This document shows positions 9,471 through 16,834 of a stretch of DNA of 64,000 nucleotides, one piece after another. The stretch spans positions 2,237,175 through 2,301,174 of the forward strand of contig NZ_KV917375.1 of the NCBI RefSeq assembly GCF_002019665.1, in the 5' to 3' direction. A program made the translations under genes and the position numbers. Position 1 is the stretch's first letter; each line of letters starts with the position of its first letter. The notes below the pieces were generated by a model. The model had not been told where the DNA came from. It was given only the letters and a program-made list of their open reading frames with translations, and searched no databases. Source of the DNA: Sutcliffiella halmapala (GTDB taxonomy: Bacteria; Bacillota; Bacilli; Bacillales; Bacillaceae_I).

Positions 9471-9507
9471 AACAAGAGAGCGGCTGATAGAAACCGGCTC
9501 TCTTGTT
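9471..9507 (-). terminator. Terminator of the YhcN-like gene
   Basis: AACAAGAGAGC/GCTCTCTTGTT stem with a CGG/CCG extension, next to the gene end. An A-rich flank on the left supports minus-strand use. Confidence 0.75.
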
Positions 9508-9515
9508 GATTTTAA

Positions 9516-10058
9516 TTATCGATTAGTAGGGAAAATACGTTCAATTGTTTCTGTGAATTCATCAAAAAAACCACCAATAGGTCTTCCCTCACGTAAGTCA
9601 TTAGCATATCCGTCCATACGGTCGACAAATTCAGGGTTAACAGACACATAAACATTTCGTATATTAGAATCTGTTGCTTTAACTTGGTCTGCTATTTTAC
9701 GCTCTACTTCTCTTGTTACTTCATCTTGATTCCCATTTTCTAACACCGCAGCAACATAAGCATTTCGATTCGTGACAACAACATTACATGACCTAACTTC
9801 GTTTAAGTCAGTAATTTTATCTGCGGCACGATCTGCAATAGCTAATCTTGGTTCATTTCTGTCATTAACTCTTCGGGGGTTAACGGTATTATTTCGGACA
9901 TTACGTGTCCCTGTAAATCGATCACCTTGCTCATAGTTTACATTAAGTGAATCATTTGGGGCATCTCGTCCTGCAGTATCATATTCATTAACGTTTCCAC
10001 AACCAGTTGCTAGCATGGTGAAAGCAAGACCGGTCACAACTAATCCTTTGACGTTCAT
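9516..10058 (-). CDS. YhcN/YlaJ-family spore lipoprotein
   Basis: 180 residues. A signal peptide with lipobox LATGC (Cys20) is followed by a region rich in Asn/Arg and the YhcN/YlaJ-type domain (ADRAADKITDLNEVR, VYVSVNPEF). Members are lipoproteins of the inner spore membrane or forespore and affect germination or outgrowth in B. subtilis. I chose ATG 10058 because GAGGTG sits 6 nt upstream; the GTG at 10067 is part of that ribosome site. A sigma-G-like promoter lies just upstream, in line with forespore expression. Confidence 0.85.
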   Translation of the reverse strand: MNVKGLVVTGLAFTMLATGCGNVNEYDTAGRDAPNDSLNVNYEQGDRFTGTRNVRNNTVNPRRVNDRNEPRLAIADRAADKITDLNEVRSCNVVVTNRNAYVAAVLENGNQDEVTREVERKIADQVKATDSNIRNVYVSVNPEFVDRMDGYANDLREGRPIGGFFDEFTETIERIFPTNR

Positions 10059-10089
10059 AAATTTCACCTCTTTCCTAAATTGTTACTGT

Positions 10090-10120
10090 TATAATCCTCC
10101 AAAGAACATTAAATTATTCA
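10090..10120 (-). promoter_or_regulatory. Possible sigma-G/sigma-F promoter for the YhcN-like gene
   Basis: On the minus strand TGAATA (10115-10120, a full match to the sigma-G -35) is followed after 18 nt by GATTATA (10090-10096), a poor match to CATACTA. The predicted start is about 25 nt before the start codon. Confidence 0.35.
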
Positions 10121-10185
10121 AAATGTTCATCACAACTGAAAATAGGTTAAACTAAATAATAGCAAGCTTAGTAAAGGATGAAATT

Positions 10186-11076
10186 ATGAAGAAAACAAAT
10201 GGGAATCATTTACTTTACGAAGAAGACGCCTATCTAAATCTTTATGATTTAAAAGCTTTGAATTCTATTTACCGAAGTGAATTTTTACCTTGTGCATCTG
10301 GAGAGGTTTTTACACAAAGTTTTATTCCTGAAAATAAAGAGGGAATCGTTATATTAATTCATGGCTATTTAGACCATTCTGGTTCACTTGCACCAATAAT
10401 TCATTTTCTTGTAGACAATTCCTTTGGTGTGATAACTTTTGATTTGCCAGGGCATGGCTATTCATATGGAGCAAGAGGGGATATTAATCATTTTCAAGAA
10501 TATATCCAAGTACTACATGATGTAGTGTTACATTCTAAATCTGATTTTAAAAAAGAAGTTCCATTTTTTGCAATTGGACATAGTACAGGTTGTTCGGTTT
10601 TAACTGATTATATTGTGAAGTATCCTTCAACTTTTCAAAAAACTATACTAGTTGCTCCCCTTGTTAAACCATACCTATGGTCTTTTTCTCAGTTAGGGGT
10701 TAAACTGTTAGGGAAGAGAGTAAAGTCTATCAAAAGGAAATTTAGAAAAAACGCTTCAAACAAAGTTTATTTAGACTTTGTGAAAAAAGATCCGCTACAA
10801 TTTTCTGATTTACCAATTAATTGGTTAGTGTCTTTATCTAGATGGCAAGACACCGTTCTTCAATATCCAATACAGGTCGAACCATTGTACTTGATTCAAG
10901 GTAATAAGGATAAAACAGTTGATTGGGATTTTAATATTTCTTTTCTACTTCAAAAATTTCCAAACAGTAAGGCAATATTGATTGACGGGGGGAATCATCA
11001 ACTTTTTAATGAGAAGCAGTCGATTCAATTAATTACATTTGAATACATAAAAAGTATTTTGCTTTCGATTGATTAA
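10186..11076 (+). CDS. Alpha/beta hydrolase, monoacylglycerol-lipase/lysophospholipase-like
   Basis: 296 residues with the serine-hydrolase fold. HGYLDHSG forms the oxyanion region, GHSTGCS carries the nucleophile Ser (near residue 132), QGNKDKTVDW holds the probable Asp and GGNHQLFNE the His. DLPGHGYS is typical of the S33/monoacylglycerol lipase group. It probably hydrolyses an ester of a lipid or small molecule; the substrate is not identifiable. An AAGGA site precedes the ATG. No signal peptide is seen, so it is cytoplasmic. Confidence 0.82.
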   Translation: MKKTNGNHLLYEEDAYLNLYDLKALNSIYRSEFLPCASGEVFTQSFIPENKEGIVILIHGYLDHSGSLAPIIHFLVDNSFGVITFDLPGHGYSYGARGDINHFQEYIQVLHDVVLHSKSDFKKEVPFFAIGHSTGCSVLTDYIVKYPSTFQKTILVAPLVKPYLWSFSQLGVKLLGKRVKSIKRKFRKNASNKVYLDFVKKDPLQFSDLPINWLVSLSRWQDTVLQYPIQVEPLYLIQGNKDKTVDWDFNISFLLQKFPNSKAILIDGGNHQLFNEKQSIQLITFEYIKSILLSID

Positions 11077-11124
11077 GGGTAATAATAAAAAGGTACATAA
11101 ACTTAAATATGAGGTGGAATAGTG

Positions 11125-11316
11125 ATGGAAGAAACAAAAGCTAATGGTATTCAAATAGGGGATACGATCCAAATCAAAACTGGCACGAATAAAGGAACTA
11201 AAGGTAAAGTTATTGTAATAAGAGAGAGTTCTGTTATTGTCGAAATTGGTAAAAATCCAAGCACCGGCGAACCAATTCGGACAGTAATCAATCATAAAAA
11301 CTATAAAACGGTATAA
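11125..11316 (+). CDS. DUF2187 (YkvS-like) small KOW-type protein
   Basis: 63 residues with a KOW-like core (IQIGDTIQIKTGTNKGTKGKV) resembling B. subtilis YkvS; function unknown. ATG 11125 is chosen over the overlapping GTG 11122 because GAGGTGG lies 7 nt upstream. The opposite-strand neighbour about 330 nt away is a SleB-like hydrolase resembling YkvT, so the ykvS-ykvT neighbourhood of B. subtilis appears to be kept. Confidence 0.8.
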   Translation: MEETKANGIQIGDTIQIKTGTNKGTKGKVIVIRESSVIVEIGKNPSTGEPIRTVINHKNYKTV

Positions 11317-11385
11317 AAAAGATGAGGCTGGGACATTAATTAAATCCCCTTTTAAAGTACACTTTTGATTTTTAGAGTACCTAGG

Positions 11386-11511
11386 TGTTGATTGGAGCAC
11401 AAGGCGAAGACTCCTGCGGGAGATAGTGTTTGGTGGAGACCCCCGCAGGCAAAGCCGAGGAGGCTCCACCAACGCCCTCTGGATAAGCGAAGCCTAGTGC
11501 GGAAATCAACA
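11386..11511 (+). repeat. Near-full copy of the dispersed GC-rich inverted-repeat element
   Basis: Ends TGTTGATT/AATCAACA. Inside are ACTCCTGCGGG, ACCCCCGCAGG, GAGGAGGCTC and a GCGGAAATC tail, the same order of motifs as at 43736-43872 and 60613-60750. It can fold into several GC-rich stems and codes for nothing evident. Confidence 0.85.
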
Positions 11512-11538
11512 GCGGTGTTTAACAGAGCCAAACTAAAA

Positions 11539-11595
11539 AAATCCGAACTAATGCAAAACTCTACTTAGAATTTCGCATAATAGTTCGGATTTTTC
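11539..11595. terminator. Bidirectional terminator-like hairpin
   Basis: 12-bp stem AAATCCGAACTA/TAGTTCGGATTT with an inner ATGC/GCAT pairing, A-rich on the left and T-rich on the right. It lies between converging genes. Confidence 0.7.
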
Positions 11596-11651
11596 TTTAA
11601 CAAATATTCTTTTGTCCCAGCCTCTTCTTTTTTTAAAATATAATTCTTTGA

Positions 11652-12239
11652 TTATTGTGCGAACACATGATTGCCAATTGTTTTCGTTACGGGTCTAGTA
11701 CGAATCCACTGGTCATTCGTTTTATCAGGATTGAAGAAATATAAAGAATTCTTTCCTTCGCCATGGAAAGCAATCGCTTCCTCTACAGCTTTCATTGCTT
11801 CTTCATCTGCCTCTTTATTAATTTCTCCATTTTGGACTGGTGAGAATTGGTAGACACCACCTGGAGTCGTTTCATAAATAACTTCTTTAATAGAGTCAGG
11901 GAAATGCTCGCTATCTACGCGATTTAATACTACAGTTGCTACCGCAACTTTTCCTGCATAGGGTTCACCTTTAGATTCAGCATGAACTAGCTGCGCAAGT
12001 ACTTCTTTTTCTTCTTCCGAAACTGTTTTTGGAAGCTGCAATGATTCACCTGGGAAAATTAAATGATTCCCTTTATTGTTAATTTCCTGAACTTCTTTTG
12101 CAGATACACCATAAGTTTTTCCAATGTTATATAAGGTATCACCTGATTGTACTTTATATGACTCTGCTGCTTGTGCACTGAACCCAGTTCCTGTAAATAA
12201 TGCAACAGCTAGAGTTGATATTGTAATAAGTTTTTTCAT
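11652..12239 (-). CDS. LysM plus SleB-type cell wall hydrolase (YkvT-like)
   Basis: 195 residues. A cleavable signal peptide (to about residue 24, SAQA) is followed by one LysM peptidoglycan-binding domain (YKVQSGDTLYNIGKTYG, about 26-70) and a Hydrolase_2/SleB-type domain with LVHAESKGEPYAGKVAVATVVLNR and YQFSPVQNG, ending in WIRTRPVTKTIGNHVF. SleB-type enzymes are lytic transglycosylase-like and act on spore cortex or cell wall; this one resembles YkvT rather than SleB itself. Start ATG 12239 has AGGAGG upstream; longer versions have no ribosome site. It is likely exported and non-essential. Confidence 0.87.
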   Translation of the reverse strand: MKKLITISTLAVALFTGTGFSAQAAESYKVQSGDTLYNIGKTYGVSAKEVQEINNKGNHLIFPGESLQLPKTVSEEEKEVLAQLVHAESKGEPYAGKVAVATVVLNRVDSEHFPDSIKEVIYETTPGGVYQFSPVQNGEINKEADEEAMKAVEEAIAFHGEGKNSLYFFNPDKTNDQWIRTRPVTKTIGNHVFAQ

Positions 12240-12448
12240 AATGTAAAAAACCTCCTTGTGTTGAATAATAGCAACTCTCGGACACTCTAGTTTAAATGGT
12301 AACAAGTATATGAGCCCATTTCATTGTATAAATGTTACCAACAAAACATATATATTGTAGATTTTAGCTTAATCTTACATAAAATTGGATGATTAGCGCC
12401 AAAATAATGATAAATAATGGGTAATTATAATAATATTGGAAAAGACGG

Positions 12449-12910
12449 GTGATTAATATCGTATATCAAGCCATATATTCGACTGCCTTTCATGGTTTTC
12501 TTATCTCTATTAGTATTATTCAAGGCATCAATCAACTTTCTGAGAATAGACTAATTGGATTCTGTTATCTTGCATTAGCTACTTTATCCTTCTTTGCTTT
12601 AACTATTCGACATAATATTAGGATTAAGGATAAGGAAATTCATTATTGGATGACTGTTTTGAGTTTAAAGCTTATTAACAAACGAGTTTCTGTATTGGAA
12701 GTACGAAAAATAGAATTTAAGCGTGTAAGTTGGTCTACTAAAGGAGCTTTTGTATTCTATGCAAATAAACGCTTTCCACTTAGACTAGTTAATTTCAAAC
12801 CAGAGGAAATGTATGAGGACTTACATAAGTTTGCAAAGAATAACCATATTCCCGTTATAATGATGGAAGATTTTAAAGGCCAAAAAAGAGAAGTTACCGA
12901 AAACAGCTAA
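12449..12910 (+). CDS. Hypothetical membrane protein with two TM segments and a beta-rich cytoplasmic part
   Basis: 153 residues that I do not recognise. Two adjacent hydrophobic segments (about residues 10-30 and 38-56) form a likely hairpin; the remainder, with alternating strands (IRIKDKEIHYW, VRKIEFKRVSW, FVFYANKRFPLRLVNF), looks PH-domain-like. The GTG at 12449 is the only plausible start and has only a weak GGA upstream. A very strong terminator overlaps the stop codon. Confidence 0.6.
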   Translation: MINIVYQAIYSTAFHGFLISISIIQGINQLSENRLIGFCYLALATLSFFALTIRHNIRIKDKEIHYWMTVLSLKLINKRVSVLEVRKIEFKRVSWSTKGAFVFYANKRFPLRLVNFKPEEMYEDLHKFAKNNHIPVIMMEDFKGQKREVTENS

Positions 12911-12943
12911 TGTCTCATTACAGGAGACATTAGCTGTTTTTTT
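12901..12943 (+). terminator. Very strong terminator
   Basis: A perfect 16-bp stem AAACAGCTAATGTCTC/GAGACATTAGCTGTTT with a 7-nt loop and a T-tract; the stop codon of the preceding gene is inside the left arm. Confidence 0.92.
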
Positions 12944-13128
12944 AGATTGCGGCAACCAACAAAAAGAAACCCTTTGAAAATCAACTACTTTCTTCTAAAA
13001 AATAGTATAATTTTCCTTATCCGAAGAAAAATGGTTCTGCTGAATTTTCAATAATGAGAGCCCGTGAGCGTGTATTTAACAAGCAATTTTGTTGGGAACA
13101 TTGTTTAAAATTTACGTTGAATTATTTT

Positions 13129-13155
13129 TGAAACTAAATGCAAAATGACCTCGTC
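13129..13155 (+). promoter_or_regulatory. ECF-type promoter upstream of the ECF sigma gene (likely autoregulation)
   Basis: TGAAAC (13129-13134), 17 nt, CGTC (13152-13155). TGAAAC/CGTC are canonical ECF elements. The start of transcription would fall near 13160-13163, just before the GGGGG ribosome site (13171-13175) and the ATG at 13183. It therefore fits the gene start chosen and rules out the longer reading frame from 13138. Confidence 0.7.
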
Positions 13156-13182
13156 AAAGAATTAGAGAAAGGGGGTACAGGA

Positions 13183-13734
13183 ATGTCAGATGTAGAAATG
13201 ATCGATGATTTACCAATTCGAACGAAAAGTGATAAGCAATTGTTAAATGAAATTATGATTGATTATGGGCAGTCAATCCAACAACTTGTTTATACATATG
13301 TGAAGGACTATGCAATGGCGGAAGATTTAACTCAAGAAATTTTTCTTAAATGTTATAAGAAACTACATACTTTCAAGCAACAATCATCAATAAAAACGTG
13401 GGTGTATCGTATCGCGATGAATCACTGCAAAGATTATTTAAAGAGCTGGCATTATCGTTATTTTGTATTGGATGAGGAAAAAATTGACAATGCGGAATCT
13501 AATGAGAAAGACGTCGATCAGCTAGTAATAAAAAGATCAGAAGAACATAGGCTTGTTCAAGCTTTACTTCATTTACCTTTAATATATAGAGAAGTTGTAT
13601 ACCTGTATTACTATGAAGAATTAACAACGAAAGAGATAAGTCAAATGACAAAAGAAAATGAAAACACGATTAAAACAAGATTGAATCGAGCTAGACTTAT
13701 GATAAAAAAAAGAATAGGTGAGGAGGACTTGTGA
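13183..13734 (+). CDS. ECF-family RNA polymerase sigma factor
   Basis: 183 residues with sigma region 2 (VYTYVKDYAMAEDLTQEIFLK, then WVYRIAMNHCKDYL) and region 4 (LPLIYREVVYLYYYEELTTKEISQ with an HTH ending NTIKTRLNRAR). Regions 1 and 3 are missing, as in ECF sigma factors. Start ATG 13183 has AAAGGGGG 7 nt upstream and lies just after a putative self-recognised promoter. It heads a translationally coupled operon (TGATG overlap) with a PadR-like protein and a SEDS-family membrane protein. I cannot assign it to a named B. subtilis sigma factor. Confidence 0.9.
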   Translation: MSDVEMIDDLPIRTKSDKQLLNEIMIDYGQSIQQLVYTYVKDYAMAEDLTQEIFLKCYKKLHTFKQQSSIKTWVYRIAMNHCKDYLKSWHYRYFVLDEEKIDNAESNEKDVDQLVIKRSEEHRLVQALLHLPLIYREVVYLYYYEELTTKEISQMTKENENTIKTRLNRARLMIKKRIGEEDL

Positions 13735-14162
13735 TGAATGATCCACTCAAAGGCTTAAAGAAAGCAATGAATAAAACAGTTTTTCGTGATATGCGATTTT
13801 CCGAAAAACAACAAGAGAACATCTTAAATTCAGTTGGAGACGAGTTAGAAGCTAACATAGAGTTTCAGATATTGAAATCTCTTGAAGCAGAAGCAAAAGC
13901 GGGCTTTTCGATTTATAAATACTTGCAGCAACATGCTGGAAGAGAAGTGTTGAACGAACAAGAAGGAAAATTATATATTCTACTTCATCAATTAGAAAAA
14001 AGAAAACTCATACGATCAATGTGGTTAGACAATATAGACTTCCCAACTAAATTTTATGATTTAGAAAAAAAAGGTAAGGACTATATTAGAGTTTGTGAAA
14101 AAGAGATACAACAAAAAGTGAAAACGAACGTCAAACTTGAATGGAATGGAGGATTAAGCTGA
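13734..14162 (+). CDS. PadR-like winged-helix protein with an N-terminal anti-sigma-like segment
   Basis: 142 residues. Residues 1-35 (DPLKGLKKAMNKTVFRDM, then FSEKQQENIL) resemble the short N-terminal motif of several Bacillus ECF anti-sigma proteins, by recall. Residues about 38-115 look like a PadR winged helix: FQILKSLEAEAKAGFSIYKYL, KLYILLHQLEKRKLI, then KFYDLEKKGKDYI in the wing. The ATG shares its A with the sigma stop (TGATG) and AGGAGG lies 7 nt upstream. It probably modulates the sigma factor or operon transcription; whether it binds DNA, the sigma factor or both is not shown by sequence. Confidence 0.72.
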   Translation: MNDPLKGLKKAMNKTVFRDMRFSEKQQENILNSVGDELEANIEFQILKSLEAEAKAGFSIYKYLQQHAGREVLNEQEGKLYILLHQLEKRKLIRSMWLDNIDFPTKFYDLEKKGKDYIRVCEKEIQQKVKTNVKLEWNGGLS

Positions 14163-15469
14163 TGACTGAAAAAGCATCCCTTTCCATTAGCCAGTTTTTA
14201 CAGCGAGTTAAATATCAAATTCGCTCGAAAGAAGCACAAATTTTTGTTGAACGTGAATTACAACATCACATAGAACAACGAAAAAGAGAATGTATTCTCG
14301 AAGGATATTCAGAGGAAGAAGCAGAGAGGGTAACGATAGAACAAATGGGAAACCCGACGATATTAGGGAAAGAGATGCACATAATCCATAAGCCAAAGAT
14401 TGACTGGTTTTTAATCGGGGTATTTGCTCTATTAATAATACTAGGGACCGTACCTTTTTATTTTTTATCAGTCGAATTTAGCGAAATGTTTTTTAGTAAA
14501 AAAGTTGCTTTTAGTCTTATGGCCGTTGTTGTAGTTGTCATGTTTATGTTTTACGACTATAGAAAAATCAGCAACATATGGCACTGGTTATTTGGAATAG
14601 CATTGCTTTTATCTATACTCATACACTTTTCAAATCACACTATGAATGGAGTTAGCTACTTAAATGTTGGTTTCTTCTCCATAAATTCTTGGTTAGTAAG
14701 TGTTATATATGTAATAAGCTTTGTTGGAATGATATCAAAGCTTCATCGAGAAACAAAGAAATTATGGGTCTTTACGCTTGTGATGTTTTTGTTACCCAAT
14801 TACTTTTTCTTCACTAATCCAACTCTTATTTTAACAGTTTTCTATTCTTTGACACTCCTAATAGTTATGGCATTTTCACCAATTGCAAAGGATCAGTTGA
14901 AACGGATGTTCTTAATCAAGGGAGTATTTTCAGTTAGCGCTCTTTTAGTTTTATGGATTAACATAAGGCCACATCAATATGAACGGTTGCTTGGGTTTAT
15001 TGATCCGTCTTCTTATCCAACAACCTATGGCTATTTTCCAATACAATTAAATCTGATCTTAAACGAATCAAAGTTCTTCGGTAAAGTAACTTCTTCAGAG
15101 GTTATGAAGGTGCTTCCAACTCTAGATTTTGACCAGGATTTAATTTTCGTTTCACTTGTTGCACATTTAGGCTGGCTTTTCGGTATTATATTACTAGCCA
15201 CTTTTGGACTATTTCTAATCAGGATTGTTTATATTAGCCATCAAACAAGTGATCCATTAGGCGTCATGCTAGTTTTAGCAAGTGTGAGCATAATAGGGCT
15301 TGCAGCAGTATGGAATATTATGATGGTATTTGGATTAATGCCACTTACTGGTACTCCCCTTCCTTTTATCAGCTATGGTGGTCAATTTCAGTTGATTTAC
15401 GCTGGCTTGATTGGCTTGATTTTAAGTGTTTACCGCAGAAAAGACCTTGTCCAAATGCAGTCTATATAA
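14162..15469 (+). CDS. SEDS-family (FtsW/RodA/SpoVE) membrane protein with N-terminal HAAS-like domain
   Basis: 435 residues. The first 75 form a soluble helical HAAS/permease-prefix-like domain (ERELQHHIEQRKRECILEGY, AERVTIEQMGNP, HKPKIDW). About ten membrane segments follow, with the SEDS signature GLMPLTGTPLPFISYGG at the C-terminus. An Asp in DQDLIFVSLVAHLG aligns by eye with the essential Asp of RodA/FtsW (TDFIFA-type motif). SEDS proteins polymerise glycan strands from lipid II. HAAS domains are often linked to PadR regulators, as here. The ATG overlaps the PadR stop (TGATG) with GGAGG 8 nt upstream. Confidence 0.8.
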   Translation: MTEKASLSISQFLQRVKYQIRSKEAQIFVERELQHHIEQRKRECILEGYSEEEAERVTIEQMGNPTILGKEMHIIHKPKIDWFLIGVFALLIILGTVPFYFLSVEFSEMFFSKKVAFSLMAVVVVVMFMFYDYRKISNIWHWLFGIALLLSILIHFSNHTMNGVSYLNVGFFSINSWLVSVIYVISFVGMISKLHRETKKLWVFTLVMFLLPNYFFFTNPTLILTVFYSLTLLIVMAFSPIAKDQLKRMFLIKGVFSVSALLVLWINIRPHQYERLLGFIDPSSYPTTYGYFPIQLNLILNESKFFGKVTSSEVMKVLPTLDFDQDLIFVSLVAHLGWLFGIILLATFGLFLIRIVYISHQTSDPLGVMLVLASVSIIGLAAVWNIMMVFGLMPLTGTPLPFISYGGQFQLIYAGLIGLILSVYRRKDLVQMQSI

Positions 15470-15506
15470 AAGTGCATTGCTATAAGAAATTTTATCTTCC
15501 TTAATC

Positions 15507-15534
15507 GGTGCATCTCCATAATAAGAAATGCACC
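15507..15534 (+). terminator. Possible weak terminator of the ECF operon
   Basis: Stem GGTGCAT/ATGCACC with a 14-nt loop; only a short T stretch (GCTTTT) follows. Confidence 0.35.
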
Positions 15535-15607
15535 TGAAAGCTTTTCTGGACCGTCAAAACATATTGTAGCGTGAAAGTCCTATACCTATCTATTTTCAGC
15601 GTAGCCT

Positions 15608-16306
15608 TTAATAAGCAGTAATCAAACTTACTTCTATATAAGGCCTTGATGCTGCTGTTAAGTTTTCATGCTCCTCCATCATAGCAAAGTACTCATTCCC
15701 AATATCCAAAGAAGGATCTATGTCAGGTTCAGATGGGTCTATGTCTACAAGAGAAATAGTCTGGATCTGAACATGTTGAAATCCAGACTTCTCAACAGCT
15801 TCCATCCATTCTTGCTTCGACAGTATTTGTGGCAAACCATAAAATTTCTTCATATTTATTTCTAATAATAATGGCAAGGATTTCTTTTTAGTCATTTCTA
15901 CAGCTACTAATTTTCCATTTGCTTTCAAAAGTCGGACTATCTCAGATAGTGACTTTTGGAGATTTGTAAAGGAAAGAACAGATTCTGCAATTACGAAATC
16001 AAATGATGAAGAGGCCAGGTTTGTTTCTTCTATATTCATTTGAAGGGCATGGTATTTTAACTGTTGTTCTTTAAATCTCTTATTCGCTTTCTCCACCATC
16101 AGTGGATGGTAATCAATTGCAGTTAACTTGGCATCACGTGCATGCAAATATGCTGAAGTTTGCCCAGTACCACACCCTACTTCTAATACATTCGCGTCTT
16201 TTAAGTCATAATTCGTTAAAATATCTTTGGTTAATTCTAGCCCACCTGGATGTGCTCCACCTATTCCAAATAAAGCGAGTAATTCTGTATACGCATACTC
16301 GTTCAC
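15608..16306 (-). CDS. Class I SAM-dependent methyltransferase
   Basis: 232 residues with motif I VLEVGCGTGQTS, the acidic post-I strand LTAIDY, motif II FDFVIAESVLSF and a LKANGKLVAVE strand. This is the Rossmann-fold methyltransferase_11/25 type. The substrate cannot be inferred. It starts at GTG 16306 with GAGGTG upstream. It is a lone gene, convergent with the ECF operon. Confidence 0.85.
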   Translation of the reverse strand: MNEYAYTELLALFGIGGAHPGGLELTKDILTNYDLKDANVLEVGCGTGQTSAYLHARDAKLTAIDYHPLMVEKANKRFKEQQLKYHALQMNIEETNLASSSFDFVIAESVLSFTNLQKSLSEIVRLLKANGKLVAVEMTKKKSLPLLLEINMKKFYGLPQILSKQEWMEAVEKSGFQHVQIQTISLVDIDPSEPDIDPSLDIGNEYFAMMEEHENLTAASRPYIEVSLITAY

Positions 16307-16438
16307 TTACTAATCACCTCAACTAATAATATGATAAGAAGCTAAGTTATGTTCATTGAGATTCAGTAGGAAGGGGGTTACTCAAGAGCTTTTTCATTTA
16401 TAGCGTTTAACGAGAATCCTGCGTTTTCTTAGCTACAA

Positions 16439-16466
16439 TTGAACTAGCACAAAAAGCAAATATAAG
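16439..16466 (+). promoter_or_regulatory. Possible sigma-A promoter for the small DUF6501-like gene
   Basis: TTGAAC (16439-16444), 16 nt, TATAAG (16461-16466); the predicted start is about 30 nt before the start codon. Confidence 0.4.
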
Positions 16467-16503
16467 ATATGATAAAAGTGAATTCTAGTAGGAGGTGCCG
16501 AAA

Positions 16504-16707
16504 TTGATACATGAAGTATGGAAAGATCGTCCAAGTATCAAAGTAGTAAAATGCGTACATACAAATGCGGAAAAATACTTAGTAAATAATATGTTAACAG
16601 CTGGAAAGAGTTATGAAGTGAAGAATGAAACAGAAGAGTTTTACTTCGTTGAAGATAACAGTGGACATATTGGTGGCTACTATAAAGATTACTTTGAAAC
16701 AGTTTAG
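16504..16707 (+). CDS. Small conserved protein, DUF6501-like
   Basis: 67 residues. The core (VKCVHTNAEKYLVNN, ML, GKSYEVKNETEEFYFVEDNSG, GGYYKDYFE) resembles a small Bacillaceae family that I recall as DUF6501; function unknown. I chose TTG 16504 (MIHEVW) because TAGGAGG lies 8 nt upstream; the GTG at 16495 is part of the ribosome site. A terminator follows at once, so it is monocistronic. Confidence 0.7.
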   Translation: MIHEVWKDRPSIKVVKCVHTNAEKYLVNNMLTAGKSYEVKNETEEFYFVEDNSGHIGGYYKDYFETV

Positions 16708-16737
16708 AAGCAAGGCGATTATTCGTCTTGCTTTTTT
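16708..16737 (+). terminator. Terminator
   Basis: 11-bp stem AAGCAAGGCGA/TCGTCTTGCTT with one G-T pair, then six T. Confidence 0.85.
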
Positions 16738-16786
16738 AAATACTTTAATCCCTGAATCATAAAAATGCCTTAAACTCAAAATAAAT

Positions 16787-16811
16787 GGTTAAAATAAGTT
16801 AAATAGGGTAT
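16787..16811 (+). promoter_or_regulatory. Sigma-B-type general stress promoter
   Basis: GGTTAA (5 of 6 to GTTTAA), 13 nt, GGGTAT (full match), ending 23 nt before the ATG of the sugar dehydrogenase lipoprotein. Spacing and sequence fit the B. subtilis sigma-B consensus. The second gene downstream encodes an RsbR-like protein of the same stress pathway. Confidence 0.65.
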
Positions 16812-16834
16812 GGAGAAAAGAGAGGTGTGTGCAA

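Larger units (their letters stand above)
11324..11624. repeat. Composite repeat block bounded by a 12-bp inverted repeat
   Basis: The gap 11317-11651 has no gene. A perfect inverted pair GAGGCTGGGACA (11324-11335) / TGTCCCAGCCTC (11613-11624) encloses the GC-rich element at 11386-11511 and the hairpin at 11539-11595. This nested layout looks like a mobile-element relic or a stack of terminators rather than a gene. The minus-strand open frame through it is an accident of GC-rich sequence. Confidence 0.65.

Noticed and set aside
11029-11472. A 147-residue minus-strand frame
   Set aside because: It overlaps the end of the hydrolase gene, the whole DUF2187 gene and a repeat; no ribosome site.
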